Origin: Callorhinus ursinus
Lineage: Eukaryota > Chordata > Mammalia > Carnivora > Otariidae
Assembly: GCF_003265705.1 (NCBI RefSeq)
Contig: NW_020313057.1
Span: 2,081,893 to 2,145,892, forward strand
DNA length: 64,000 nucleotides
Direction of reading: 5' to 3'
Below are positions 45,531-57,412 of this stretch, piece after piece. How positions within the stretch are numbered: the stretch's first letter is position 1; every line of letters starts with the position of its first letter. The notes beneath the pieces were generated by a model. That model was not told the origin of the DNA, searched no databases, and saw only the letters and a program-made list of their open reading frames with translations. The translations under genes were made by a program, and so were the position numbers.

Positions 45531-46902
45531 CATACTAACAAATTGTTTGTGTGCAACAACCAATTCCAACTACATTTCTCCTCCACAGATTTCTTAATTT
45601 TAAAAGAGTATTGTTTTTACCTCAATGTACTACTCTACCAATATTTGTGTTTGTATCATCACTATAAAATATTATCTTTAGCATTGAATGTTTTAAGTGA
45701 ATCTGTAGTAGCATTCACCATCGTGCCATACATTTTCCCTTTGAAGGAATGAATTTTAAAAGCTTTACTTTCATTCCATGAATTACAGATAAAAATTCAG
45801 CCATGTTTATAAAGTGATTTTCTATTTCAAGCATCAATGACAGTACTATAAACCATAATAACTTAGCTGTTTGAAAAGTTCTTGTTCTGCTAATGGAGTG
45901 AACACACTGACAGCTATCACTTTGCTTTTTGTGTTTGCACAAGAGAAGTTGAAATTTAAAAATGAGCAAAATTAATTGCAGTGGTCATTTGATCTTAATG
46001 AAAAGCCACGCTTCATGGAGAGCTATGTAAGCCCACGTTTTGTAGCTGCTTACAGCCTTCCTAAAGCTGCTATACCTTAATGTATTTGTGGACATTTCTT
46101 CAGTTCACTTGTGCCTTCTGCTTTTCAGGCAGTTAGTGATAACCCTTTGCCCCATGATGAATAATAGTTAATACCAACAAGTATTTTGTAAAAATAACAT
46201 ATTTGCCATCTTCCATAAGAAAACTAAACTACTTAATTTTTATTATATATGTACTTCCACTCACTTCAGCTCATTGCTTCCAAGAGAATTTATTGTGAAG
46301 AAGAAAAGCATTGCCAAATAAAACATAAATAAATGAACTATTATAGATTTACACCATACAATACATAACAAAACTACTATATTAAGAGCATTTGGACTAA
46401 TCTCAATTCACTTTTTGACAGGACAGCTCAGCTTTTTCTTCTGCACACATTTCAAATACGTCTAACCTGTGGTTCCTCAACTTTCTCACGAACCATACCA
46501 GGTGGCCACTTACTGGCTTCGTGCCTCTAGCAAGCCAGCGCCTAGTGGCCAAGGCACCGTTGGTTGGTATTATACCAAATGGCCAGCAGGGGCAGCAGTG
46601 TCAAGAACTTCTTTTCACCACAATTCCAAGACTGGAAAAAGATAGCTAGCTGTCAATAGACTTTTGTGTTCCAGAATATCTGTTTTTAAATCAGTGAACA
46701 TCTACATGCTCTCCATCAAAAGGAAATTTTAGTTAAGTGGCATCAGGAGATCATTGGGGAAAATAGAGTGTGTTATCTCTGGTTGCCTTTAAGATGTAAC
46801 AATATGTTATATTATGAACTCTCTCTATTTACTGCATGTATGTCCCACTGAATAATACTAGACATGCTTCTGGTAAAAGTTGGAAGAATAAAGTAGAAGT
46901 TT
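45531..46902. other. unique A+T-rich DNA
   Basis: No repeat was recognised over 1.37 kb. Frames of at most 84 codons. A CTCF-like string at 46580 lacks one G and was not called. Confidence 0.5.
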
Positions 46903-46916
46903 CCTGCCTTATTTTT

Positions 46917-47115
46917 TCTTTTAAGATTTTATTCATTTATTTGAGAGAGAGAGCATGCAAGCAAGAGAGCACAAGCAGGGGGAGCAGCAGAAGGAAAGGG
47001 AAAAGCCGACTCCCCACTGAGCAGAGCCCAATACGCGGCTCCATTCCAGGACCCTGAGATCATGACCTGAGCCAAAGGCAGCTGCTTAACTGACTGAGTC
47101 ACCCAGGTGCCTTTT
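46917..47115 (-). mobile_element. Can-SINE
   Basis: TSD cctgccttatttt / cttgccttatttt on the two sides. Confidence 0.95.
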
Positions 47116-47303
47116 TCTTGCCTTATTTTAGTGCAACTGTTAATGACACATTTTTTTGTTTAAAAGTGGAAAAGTTTAAGACAAATGCATTTTTAATTAA
47201 GCTTAAGACTAAAAGCATTCTGAGAAAATATGCATAAGCCAAAACTATTCAGAAGAAACCAGGACATGGTCACCTGCTCATAGAGAAAGACCGTGTTCTA
47301 CTT

Positions 47304-47477
47304 CATTTTTTTAAAAGATTTATTTATTTATTTGAAAGAGAGTGAGCACACAGAGGGAGAGGGAGAAGCAGACTCTCTACTGATCAGGGAGCCCGATGCA
47401 GGGCTCGATCCCAGGACTCTGGGCTCATGACCTGAGCCGAAGGCAGATGCTTACCGACTGAACCACCCAGGCATCCA
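47304..47477 (-). mobile_element. Can-SINE, slightly short
   Basis: TSD acc(g/a)tgttctactt at 47290-47303 and 47478-47491. Confidence 0.95.
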
Positions 47478-47494
47478 ACCATGTTCTACTTTAG

Positions 47495-50345
47495 AAGACA
47501 CTGGCAGTTTCCCAAAGTGATTGTTGGAATTTACAGCCCCACCAAGAGCATAGGAAAGGTGAGAGATATAATTATTCCACTCCTTTGTCAACATTTCAGA
47601 CCTTTTGTCTTTTAAATTTTGACCATTTTGGTAGATATACAGTGGCACATTTTGGATTTACTTTTACTTTACCTGCTTAATGAGAAGAAACACATTTTTT
47701 TGACTATTTGAATATACTTTTTTTTTTGAGGTGCCTGCTCAAGCCCATTTGTCTTTTGGGTTCTGTGTGTATATGTGTATTTTTCTTACTGATTTGTAGT
47801 AGTTCTTGATATATTTGGTAAATAAGCCACTCATTAGTTACATGTGTTGTAAATATCTTGAGCTACTCTCAGGTTGCCTTTTTGGCCTCCAAATGTTTTC
47901 TTCTAGTGAATGAAAGTTCTTAATTTTAATGCAGTCAAATTTCCTCTTTAAGTAATCTTTCTTTATTCAAAGATCAAGAAGATATTATCCTATGTTATTG
48001 TCTTAAAGCTTTTTTTTTTTAACCTGTTCAATTTAGGTATACAATCCTACTGGAATTGATTTGGGGTTATAGTAAAACATAGGGGTATAGTAAGACCTAG
48101 AGTAAGACATTTATTTTTTGCTATACAGATATCTACTTGATTGAGTATCATTCTCAGAAAAGATTGTCCTTTTCCTACTGAATTCAGTGAAGATTCTGTC
48201 ACAAATCAGATGACTCCATGTTTAGGTCTGTTTCTGGGCTCTATTCTGTACTCACCTGCTTGGCTCTCCCTATGCGAAGACAGCCCTCTGTCTCAGTACT
48301 ATAACCTGGTAATAGTTTGGTTTCTGGTGGCATGAGTGTTCATATATGTTCTTCTTTTTAAAGACTGGCTTGGTGATTCTAGGTTCTTCGCATTTCCATA
48401 TAAATGTTAGAATTAACTTGTTAATTTTATCCAAAACCAAACAAGCTCTGCTGAGATTTTGTTTGGGTTGCAGTGTATCTACGGATTAGTTTGGGATGAA
48501 TTGACAACAATATTGACTGTTCAGACCAGGAACATGGCATATTCCTCTATTTATTCCAGGCCTCTTTAATTTCTCTCAGCAATACTTTATAGTTTTCAGT
48601 GCAGACATCATGCACATCTTTTGGAGTTATTCCAATATATTTTACATTCTTTGTGTTATTATAAATTTTATATTTAAATACAATCTTCTAATTGTTAATT
48701 GCTAGCAATAGAAATGCAATTGATATTTATATTCTGAATTTGTACCCACCAACCTTGTTAAAGTCACATAAGAACAATGTTTTGTTTATAGATACTTTTA
48801 GATTTTTCTATTCACATTATCACATAATATGTGAATAATGGCAGTTTACTTCTTTCTTTAAAATCTTTATACCTGTATTCCTTCTTTATACTTTACATAT
48901 ACCTTGTAACATTGGCCATGCCTTGAGTACAATGTCTATAGAAATGGTGTTAGTGGACAGGTCACCACAGGGGAAAGGCATTTGCTATTTCACTGTTAAG
49001 TACAGTGTTAGCTGTAGAGTTTTGTAGATACCTTTTACCAGATTAAGGAAGTATTCTACTCTTATTTTACTGAGAGTTTTTTAATCGTAAATGTTATCAA
49101 ATGCTTTTTCTGTACATATTAAGATAGTGATGTGGTTTTTCTATTTAATTCTGTTATTTTAGTGAATTACATAGTTGGATTTTTTTAATTTTATGCCAAT
49201 TTTGCATCCAAGAATAAATCTCACTTGGTCAAGATTTGTTCTTCTGTCTATAATTGGTTTCAATTTGGATATTTTTGCATCTGTGTTCATGAAAGGGATT
49301 AGTCTGTAATTGTCTTCTCTTCTAATATCCTTGCCATATTTTGCATCAAAGTTGTACCTAGTCTCATTTTTAAAAAAGGCAAAAATCATTCCCTCTTTTT
49401 CTATTCTCTAGTAGAGTTTGTGTAACATTAGTATTATCTGTTCCTTAAATGTTTAGAATAAGTCACTAGTAGAACCATATGGCTTGGATTTTTCTTTGTT
49501 GGGAGATTTTTTTTTTTAAGATTTTATTTGAATGAGAGAGAGAGCACGTGCATGAGCAGGGGGGAGGGGGAAGAGGGAGAGGGAGAAGCAGACTCCTCAC
49601 TGAGCAGGGAGCCTGAAGCAGGGCTCCATCCCAGGACCCTGAGATCATGACCTGAGCTGACAGCAGACACCCAACTGACTGAGCCACCCAGGCGCCCCTA
49701 TTGGGAGATTTTTAAATCTTAGATTCTAACCACTTAACATATATAATACTATTTACTTTTTCTATTGCTTATTCTGTCAGTTTGTGTAAGCAGGGTTTTT
49801 CAAGGTATTTGTTTTATTTTATTTGTTGAAATTTATTGGTAGAAAGTTGTTCATAATGTTCTCTTAGCATCTTTTTATTATTTGTAGGATCCATAATGAT
49901 GTTCTCTTCTTATTTCTGATATTGATTGTGCCTTCTCCTTGTCTCTCCCATTTTTGTTTTTCTTGCTCTGTCTTGCCAAAGATTAATACATTTTATTGGT
50001 CTTTTTATTTTAGTGAAGTTCTGCTGGTAATTTCTATGAAAGTATCTTTTTCCTAACAATTTGAGGATATTTTTACTGAATATCGTGTTCTAGGTTTTCA
50101 GTTCTTTTCTTTCATCGCTAAGATGTCATTCCATTGAATGACGTCTTCATTGTTTCTGCTTTGAGGTCGGCTGTCAGTCTTGTTTCTTCTTTGAAAGTAG
50201 TATGTTTTATCGTCCTCCAGCTGCTTTTTGGAATTTCCCCTTGGCTTTGTTTTTTCAGCAGTTTTACTATGTTATGCCTACATGTGGTTTGTTTACATTT
50301 ACCCTGATTGGGGATCATAATGCCTCTTGAGCCTGATTGTCTTTT
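47495..50345 (-). mobile_element. old LINE-1, about 2.8 kb, antisense
   Basis: Plus-strand landmarks run backwards through ORF2: acagccccaccaagagcata, ttgatatatttggtaaataa, acctagagtaagacatttat, gatttgttcttctgtctata, tttgcatctgtgttcatgaa, then a 5'-part motif (actatgttatgcctacatgt). All frames are broken. One SINE is nested at 49512-49700. Confidence 0.85.
49512..49700 (-). mobile_element. Can-SINE, full length
   Basis: TSD ttgggagattttt at 49499-49511 and 49701-49713 is exact. Confidence 0.97.
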
Positions 50346-51121
50346 TTCAGTAGGAACATAGAAATTTGTTTTGTTTTCTTTTAAATTATTCTGACTTTAA
50401 GGGTGATAATTAATTGAACATTTTTTTTCCATCTGTGAGTTTATGAAAAAATTCAGAATGTATACAATAATTAGAGACACAGAGATTAAAATATTAACTT
50501 TATTCCTAGTAAATCTGCAGTTGAAGAAAAAAACTAATCTCAGATTACAAGCAGATTTCTAATATTCCACCTGAAGTCTAGACCTCAGGGCAACTTTCCC
50601 AAGGGAGAATTTTCATTTGGAGACAAGGCATCTTTCCTCTGAATTGCTGCCTACCACTTATTGGAACATAACAGTAAAGAAAGAGGGAAATGATCTTGTA
50701 ATCTAGAAAATAGATCATGTGTGCTTACCTCATGGAAAACTGAATCAGAAACCAATAAACTTACTTTGTGGGCAAATAAGCCAGAGAAAAAGAAGGAGCT
50801 AAGTTCCTACTTCCAGTGTCATCGACTAGATAAGCCACTTATTCCCTCAGGTGAAAGGAGAGGTAATAGTTCCTCCCATATTTTCCCTCCTAAGGGATCA
50901 AGTGAAAATCCCCCCACCTCCATGGGAACAGACTGCCCGAGATAAACATTTTCCTTAAAGTAAATGATAGGGACACTAGCATTTTTTGGTTTGGGGGGGT
51001 TTGTGTTTTTTGTGGCTTTTTTTTTTTCTTTTTAGTCTGATTCCCAATCCAAAAGTTTAATGAATCTTTTAGTACTATGCCTTAGATTATGTAGAAATTC
51101 CTAAAGAGGTAAGCACACATG
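50346..51121. other. unique DNA, no feature recognised
   Basis: A 74-codon frame (50721-50945) without motif; poly-T/G low complexity near 50985-51030. Confidence 0.5.
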
Positions 51122-51134
51122 CTTCTTCTAAGAT

Positions 51135-51244
51135 TTGTTTAAAGTTTATTTATTTAAGCAATTTCTACACACAACAAGGGGCTCAAACTCATGACCCCAA
51201 GATCAAGAGCTGCATGCTCCACTGACTGAGCCAGCCAGGCACCC
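51135..51244 (-). mobile_element. short Can-SINE (no CT-rich part)
   Basis: Diverged; ends gagccagccaggcacccc. TSD cttcttctaagat at 51122-51134 and 51245-51257 is exact. Confidence 0.93.
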
Positions 51245-51534
51245 CTTCTTCTAAGATATTTTATCCTCACTGAATCTCTGTATATTTTCTTATATATCTA
51301 AAATTAAACTTCTGTAGACTTCTTCCAGTCCTCTACACCTATCTTTCCATGAGCATAACAAAAACCCATTAGTGAATGCAAGCAATCCTTAAATCTTTTC
51401 TCCTTAAAAGCCAGGAAAGGATGGAGAATTTCTAACAGGTATAAATTAATATCTTTAATGTCTCTTTTGTTATTTATAAATAAATGTTATATCCTTTATA
51501 ACAAGCCCCTTTCAACCACACTGGAGTTTATGTT

Positions 51535-52217
51535 AATGTAATGATTTTTGGAAAGCCCCTAAGGTTGGGGGCTGGTTGCCAGGGGAAACAACCATGAATA
51601 GAGGCTTGAAATTTTTTTCTGTCCCACCCTCTGATTTCCAGGAGGGAAGAATGTCTGGAGGTTGAATCAATCACCAGTGGCCAATGATTTAATCAGTCAT
51701 GCCTATGTAATGAAGATTCCATAAAAACCCCAAAGGACAGTGTCTGGGGAGCCTCCAGATTGGTGAACATGTGGAGATTCCAACAGAGTGGTGTACCTGG
51801 AGAGAGTATGGAAGCTCTGCACCCCTTTCCATATATCTCGCCTTATGCATCTCTTCTATTTGGCTGTTCCTGAGTCATATCCTTTTATAACAAACCAGTG
51901 ATCTAGTAAGTAAAATGTTTCTCTGATTTCTGTGAGCCACTCTAGGAAATTAATCGAACTGAAGGAGGGGGTCTTTTGAATTTCCAGTCTGTGGCCAGAT
52001 GGTCAGAAGCACAAGTGACCACCTGGACTTGGGACTGGCATCTGAATGGGGTGGGGGGGCCGTCTTGTAGGACCAAGCCCTTAACCTGTGGGATCTGATA
52101 TTATCTCTAGGTAGACAGTGTCTTAATTCAGTTGAATTGCAGGACATCTAGTTGGTGCCTGAGAATCGTTTGCTGGTGGGGGGAGGGATACCTCTACATC
52201 AGAATTGGATACAGAAC
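51535..52217 (+). mobile_element. LTR of an endogenous retrovirus-like element
   Basis: Signals run in LTR order: catgcctatgtaatgaagat, a cataaaaacccc TATA-like box near 51721, ccttatgcatctcttctatt, and a region around 51890 where related LTRs have a polyadenylation signal (here aacaaacc, degraded). Then come cactctaggaaattaatcga and gacttgggactggcatctga. No coding part. Family not assigned. Confidence 0.6.
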
Positions 52218-52357
52218 CCTCTTCTTGTACCATTTAGGAAAATTCAAACTTGTTTGGAGAGTGAAAATTTCAGGAAACAAGGTTTGGGGGATGGCAGCAT
52301 AAACTGCCAAAACAACCATCTTGTGTTTTTTATTTTGTGTTTTCTAATTTGCTTTCT

Positions 52358-52363
52358 TTTATT
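52358..52363 (-). promoter_or_regulatory. possible polyadenylation signal AATAAA
   Basis: tttatt on the plus strand gives AATAAA on the minus strand, 578 bases downstream of the stop of the candidate terminal exon. A second AATAAA follows at 52334-52329, with T/G-rich sequence after it. Confidence 0.3.
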
Positions 52364-52940
52364 CACAAATTACCAGTTGTGTGAGTAAATCAAAATAGGT
52401 TATTTTGATTTCATATAGAAAGAACTTAATGTAAATATTGAATCATCCAACAACACAACTAAGTCAATGCCACATTTTATAGTTAAATTATTCAATGAAA
52501 AAACTTGAGTAAGTTCTTGTTTTAAGAGAAAAACCCATGCTTTAATGTAGGAAATAACAGGAAATTCCCTGAAATAAAAAGTGTTTTGAGGAGCACACTG
52601 AATTCCCATGAGTCAATGGAAACATTTACTGTTTTCCAAAGTTAAAGTCTGCAGTTGTGCAGCAGGCCCTGTACTCTTCCTTAATACACAGATGCCAAAA
52701 AGGAGGAGGATCCGCAGTTAGTTCCCTTCCAGCTAGAATAAGAAATTATTCTAATATTAACAAGTAATTTTGCTTGTGATAGACTCTCCAAAGGAAATAA
52801 AGGTGGTTTACATAAGGAGAGCCATCAAAACAAAAGCATCCATTCAAGAGGAATCAGCAAGAATTTGAGCAGCTACTGAAACTATCAGCCAGTTCCAGCA
52901 GGAAATGTAAACAGTACTTTCTACTTTAGAAAAATACATC

Positions 52941-53136
52941 TTATCTCCGTGATTGTTCATCAAGACACGAAGCCAGCAACTGCTCAATATTCTGTTTCAG
53001 AGAGGCTAACGCAAGGGAGGTTCCACTTACAAACCTAGACAAGAGACCAGTAATCACGGGCCCCGACAGCTCAATTAAACGCTTCAAACCGTCGCAGGAA
53101 TAATTTTCAGGTACTAGAAAGAGGAAGTTTACGCAC
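52941..53136 (-). CDS. candidate terminal coding exon of an unidentified gene
   Basis: On the minus strand a textbook acceptor (tttcgtcttttccag, with a ctaag branch-like motif about 20 bases before) is followed from 53136 by one base and then 64 codons to TAA at 52943-52941. The peptide has no low complexity: CVNFLFLVPENYSCDGLKRL, then LSGPVITGLLSRFVSG, then a likely amphipathic helix SLKQNIEQLLASCLDEQSRR. The frame keeps several CpG dinucleotides that neutral DNA here has mostly lost. A gtaagt lies inside the exon (near 53027), so an alternative donor is possible. I do not recognise the protein. Upstream exons would lie above 53.2 kb or outside the window. It could also be a chance frame. 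Confidence 0.45.
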
Positions 53137-53504
53137 CTGGAAAAGACGAAATAAAACTTAGAGAATTAAATGATCCTGTGCGTGCCATCCTAAATTCCTT
53201 AAATTTCATTTACATAAGAACCCTGTCAATTAACAATGGGGCGGAGGTCTGAGTGGGTATACAGGGAAATCTAAATCCTCGCCAGCTTGCTGGACGCCTT
53301 GAGGACCGGGACTTGTCTCATTCACCCCCAAGCACTCACACTGCTAGGCCTTCAAGATGTATTTCACTTAAAGTACATTAACCCGAATGGTATTTATAAG
53401 CTAAGATATGATTTTAAAAAGGACAGAAATTAATAATGATAATTTTCCTGTCCTTTTTAGTTGATCAAATTGGGGACCTTCTTTTGCATTATTCCTTTAT
53501 TCCT
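53137..53504. other. non-repeat DNA upstream of the candidate exon
   Basis: Would be intron if the exon is real. Nothing else was recognised. Confidence 0.4.
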
Positions 53505-53628
53505 TTTCTCTGACGCCAGGCACCTTGAGGAAAAAGAAGCTGTCTTATTTGTGTCATACCATCAGTCTAGCATAGGAAGAGTTCAATAACTACTTTTTAA
53601 ATGAACGAATGAGTGAATGAATGATTCC
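53505..53628 (+). mobile_element. LINE-2 3' end
   Basis: accttgaggaaaaagaagct, tagcataggaagagttcaat and aaatgaacgaatgagtgaat match the last part of L2 with its terminal tgaatga units. Confidence 0.8.
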
Positions 53629-54112
53629 TTAAATTCTCTCTTATTAGAAATTACCAATCTGTACTCCTGCAGAAAATCTGGTTAGGGAAATTGTGACAGG
53701 GGAACACGGAAGAATATAACCCAAAACCAGATGGGATAACAATAAGTAAACAAAATAAACTAAGCATGCACATCTTATCTCCACCTGGTACAAATTTAAA
53801 ATCTTTATAAAACAGATATTCTGAGATGGACAAAATTGCAAAGAACCAATATAATAGTATCATTAGTCAACAAAGTATTTGCAAAAACATAGGGTCCAAA
53901 CTCCATTAGTTCAAGTGTTAGGAGAAAGCATAAACCAGCTGAAGAAGCAGTCTAAATTCTCAGTGCAAAGCAAATGGCAAAGATAAGCAAAAATAAAAAG
54001 GGACTTATAGTCAAAATAATGATAATCTTACTATAGCTGCTACCCTTCCCTCAATACCTCTCATTTTCATCATTGATCCCTACATTTCCATCAACCTGGG
54101 AAAGATAATAAC
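53629..54112. other. unique A+T-rich DNA
   Basis: Two overlapping 65-70-codon minus-strand frames near 53650-53860; no motif. Confidence 0.5.
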
Positions 54113-54127
54113 AAATCCTTTTTATTT

Positions 54128-54323
54128 CTTTTAAAGATTTTATTTATTTATTTATTTGACAGAGAGAGACAGCAAAAGAGGGAACACAAGCAGGGGGAGT
54201 GGGAGAGGGAGAAGCAGACCTCCCACCGAGCAGGGAGCCCGATGCGGGGCTCCATCCCAGGACCCTGGGACCATGACCTGAGCTGAAGGCAGACGCTTAA
54301 CGACTGAGCCACCCAGGCGCCCC
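54128..54323 (-). mobile_element. Can-SINE, full length
   Basis: TSD aaatcctttttattt at 54113-54127 and 54324-54338. A second SINE tail (gttaaagatttttt) appears to begin at about 54341 and is lost in the gap. Confidence 0.97.
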
Positions 54324-54354
54324 AAATCCTTTTTATTTTTGTTAAAGATTTTTT

Positions 54355-54454
54355 NNNNNNNNNNNNNNNNNNNNNNNNNNNNNNNNNNNNNNNNNNNNNN
54401 NNNNNNNNNNNNNNNNNNNNNNNNNNNNNNNNNNNNNNNNNNNNNNNNNNNNNN
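54355..54454. other. assembly gap, exactly 100 N
   Basis: Bounded by a SINE-like tail on the left and a GT repeat on the right; the size is a placeholder. Confidence 0.99.
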
Positions 54455-54476
54455 GTGTGTGTGTGTGTATGTGTGT
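54455..54476. repeat. (GT)n tract at the gap edge
   Basis: gtgtgtgtgtgtgtatgtgtgt; the full tract is probably longer and hidden in the gap. Confidence 0.93.
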
Positions 54477-54524
54477 TTCTTTGTTTTTTTTTTTCACATC
54501 TTTTGCCCATTTTTTATTTTTTAT

Positions 54525-54803
54525 TTTATTTTTTTAATTTTTTTATTGTTATGTTAATCACCATATATTACATCATTAGTTTTTGGTGCAGTGTTCCATG
54601 ATTCATTGTTTGTTCATAACACCCAGTGCTCCATGCAGAACGTGCCCTCCTCAATACCCACCACCAGGATAACCCATCCCCCTTCCCCCCTCCCCTCTAG
54701 AACCCTCAGTTTGTTTTTCAGAGTCCATCATCTCTCATGGTTCGTCTCCCCCTCTGACATACTCCCCTTTTCTTCCTCTCCTGTTATCTTCTTCTTTTTC
54801 TTT
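54525..54803 (-). mobile_element. young LINE-1 3' end, antisense
   Basis: gttatgttaatcaccatata, aacacccagtgctccatgc and agaaccctcagtttgttttt are the reverse-complement 3' UTR second block, as at 4301-4570. Confidence 0.9.
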
Positions 54804-54951
54804 TTTCTTAAAATTTTATTCATTTATCTGAGAGAGAGAAGAGGAAGGGGCAGAGGGAGAGGGAGAAGCAGACTCCCCTGTGAGCAGGGAGCCCGATGTA
54901 GGGCTCCATCCCAGGACCCTGGGATCATGACCTGAGCCACCCAGATGCCCC
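54804..54951 (-). mobile_element. Can-SINE with internal head deletion
   Basis: gatcatgacctgagccaccc joins two parts normally separated by about 28 bases. Both ends of the missing piece carry tgagcc. Confidence 0.93.
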
Positions 54952-54989
54952 AACAAAAACTTTTTAATAGTTATTAGCAATTTGGCGAT

Positions 54990-55115
54990 GGGTGTGAATC
55001 TTCCCAGTACCCTAAGAAGATGACGTCATTAATCCAGTTTTACAGATGAACAAGTTGACGTTCAAGAATTAAGTAACTTGAACCCAGGTCTGTCTGACTC
55101 CAAAGCTCAGGTTCT
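54990..55115 (-). mobile_element. MIR SINE, antisense
   Basis: aatccagttttacagatgaa, gaattaagtaacttgaaccc and tctgactccaaagctcaggt are the reverse MIR core. Confidence 0.78.
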
Positions 55116-55656
55116 TTTTCTTTTTTTTACCTGAGATACAATTACATATAACATTGTGTGAGTTTAAGGTATACAACATGTTGATTTTATACATTTACAT
55201 GTTGCGATATGATTAGCACTGCCGTTTCGCTAACACCTCTCTCACATCACATAGTTATCATTTCTTTTTTGTAGTGGGAACAATTAAGATCTAGTCTCCT
55301 AGCAACTTTGAAGTTTATGATACAGTATTGTTGACTATAATCACTATGCTGTGCATTAGCTCTCCAGGACTTGTCTACTAGGTGCAAGTAAGTACCCTCA
55401 AACATCTCCCCAGTTCCTCCACCCCAAGGCCCCGGTAACCACCACTCTGCTCTGTTTTTGAGTTCAGCTTTTTAAATATTCTTCATATAAGTGATATCAG
55501 ACACTGTCTTTTTCTGTGTGCCCTATTTCATTTAGTATAATGCCTTCAGGGTCCATCCATGTTGTTGCAAATGGCAGGGTTTCCTTTTTTTCTCATGGCT
55601 GAGTAATATGCCATTATGTATATATTTATAGTAATATATATATAGTAAGATGCCAT

Positions 55657-55662
<6 letters not shown>

Positions 55663-55689
<27 letters not shown>

Positions 55690-55690
55690 A
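55663..55690. repeat. (GT)n microsatellite inside L1 ORF2
   Basis: About 14 units at the recurrent L1 position (between tgccattat and attccacatt). Confidence 0.96.
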
Positions 55691-55862
55691 TTCCACATTT
55701 TTTTAATCCATTCCTCCCTTGACAGACATTTAGGTTGTTTCTATATCTAGGCTATTGTGAATAATACTACAGTGAACGTGGGGGTGTAGATATCTCTTTA
55801 ATATTCTCTTTTCCTTTAGATACATACCCAGAAGTGGCATTGCTAGATCATATGGTAGTTCT

Positions 55863-56072
55863 TTTTTTCTTTTTAAAGATTTTATTTATTCATTTGAGAC
55901 ACAGAGATACAGAGAGAGAGAGAAAGCATGAGCAGGGAGAGAGGCAGAGGGAGAGGGAGAAGCAGGCTCCTCACTGAGCCAGGAACCCGATGTGGGGCTC
56001 GATCCCAGGACCCTGGGATCATGACCTGAGCCGAAGGCAGACGCTTAACCATCTGAGCCACCCAGGTGTCCC
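55863..56072 (-). mobile_element. Can-SINE, full length
   Basis: TSD tag(a/g)tcatatggtagttct at 55844-55862 and 56073-56091. Confidence 0.97.
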
Positions 56073-56401
56073 TAGGTCATATGGTAGTTCTATTTTTAAT
56101 TTTTTTTGAGGAACCTCCATACTGTTTTCCATAGTTAAAGCCCATGTTCTTTCTTAATGACCATCTTAAAATGCCCTATAGTCCAGGTTGCTTGTTGACA
56201 TCTCAAGCTCAATGTGCTTTTGTAATCCTATAAAAAATAATAGTACCTTAAGAGACAAGAGATTGGCTTATCTTCTGATACTGATTTCTTGCTTGTCTTT
56301 GTTTTGTTACTAAATCTAAAGAAAGAGGATACTGACAATCACCCTTTATCAAAATATTATGAGATAAAAATGAAATAACATATGTAATTCCATTAGCCTG
56401 A

Positions 56402-56607
56402 TTTTTTTTTGAAGATTTATTTATTTTAGAGAGAGAGACTGGGCGTGCACAGTGGGGGGGGGGCAGAGGGAGATGGGGAGAATCTCAAGCAGACTCCCCA
56501 CCGAGCACAGAGTCCAACGTGGAGCTCTATCTCAGGACCCTGAGAGCATGACCTGAGCCGAAATCAGGAGTCAGACACTTAACTGACTGAGCCCACCCAG
56601 GCGCGCT
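56402..56607 (-). mobile_element. Can-SINE, older variant
   Basis: gaagatttatttattttaga, aatctcaagcagactcccc, gagcccacccaggcgc; contains a G10 run near 56453. Confidence 0.93.
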
Positions 56608-56784
56608 CCCCCCAATGGTTACTGACTTATCACCATGGTACAGTCAACTCAGACCTCAGGAGTTTAAATAAACTGTGACCCCAAATTTTGAAAAATCTTT
56701 TATTCTAGCTAAGGAGGCCAGAGAGGCAGGATATCATTTAATAATTGCTAAGCAATTCAATATAGCCTGTAAATACTGTGTTCT

Positions 56785-56886
56785 TTTGCTAGAAAGCAGG
56801 GTCCATGAAGGCTTGTTCACTGTGTATCCCCAGCAGCTGGAATGGAGCAAGGCATGTAATCAAGCCTCCATAAATATTTGTTAAAG
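56785..56886 (+). mobile_element. LINE-2 3' end
   Basis: gaaagcagggtccatgaagg, gtgtatccccagcagctgga and tccataaatatttgttaaag are the L2 terminus. Confidence 0.85.
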
Positions 56887-57200
56887 GAACAATAGTGGAT
56901 TAGTCTATTCAGACTTGAGTTAATGCACTTTGGGGACAAAATGCTATTAACATTTATTTTTAGAATCTTAAAAAAAAAGACATTCCCCTGTGCTTGACCC
57001 TTTCTGATCGAACTGCCCTCCTTGTATATATTCTCAATTTCTGGGTCAACATGTTAGGAAGTCTATGGTGTCCATAAACATGCAAACATCAGAATTTCAA
57101 AAATAATATATCTAAGGAGTAGAACTTTAGCTTCTGGAAATACGGTGTGGACAGGATGGCCTGAAATCTTCACACCAAAAATGCTAGGTCAAATATTTTA

Positions 57201-57395
57201 TTTTTTTAAGATTTTTTAATTATTTATTTGACAGAGAGGGAGAGAGAGAGCACAAGCAGGGGGAGCGGCAGGCAGAGGGAGAGGGAGAAGCAGGCTCCCC
57301 GGGGAGCAGGAAGCCCAATGCAGGGCTCGATCCTAGGACCCTGAGATCATGACCTGAGCTGAAGGCAGACGCTTAACTGAGTCACCCAGGCGCCC
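57201..57395 (-). mobile_element. Can-SINE, full length
   Basis: TSD ctaggtcaaatatttta at 57184-57200 and 57396-57412 is exact. Confidence 0.97.
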
Positions 57396-57412
57396 CTAGG
57401 TCAAATATTTTA

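Larger units (their letters stand above)
55118..56145 (-). mobile_element. old LINE-1 3' UTR and ORF2 end, antisense
   Basis: tttaaggtatacaacatgtt, ggtaaccaccactctgctct, ccatgttgttgcaaatggca, gctattgtgaataatactac and catactgttttccatag follow L1 3'-to-5' order. A SINE and a GT tract are nested. Confidence 0.88.

Noticed and set aside
46575..46600. ccagcaggggcagcag as a CTCF site
   Set aside because: One G is missing within the core, which breaks the spacing.
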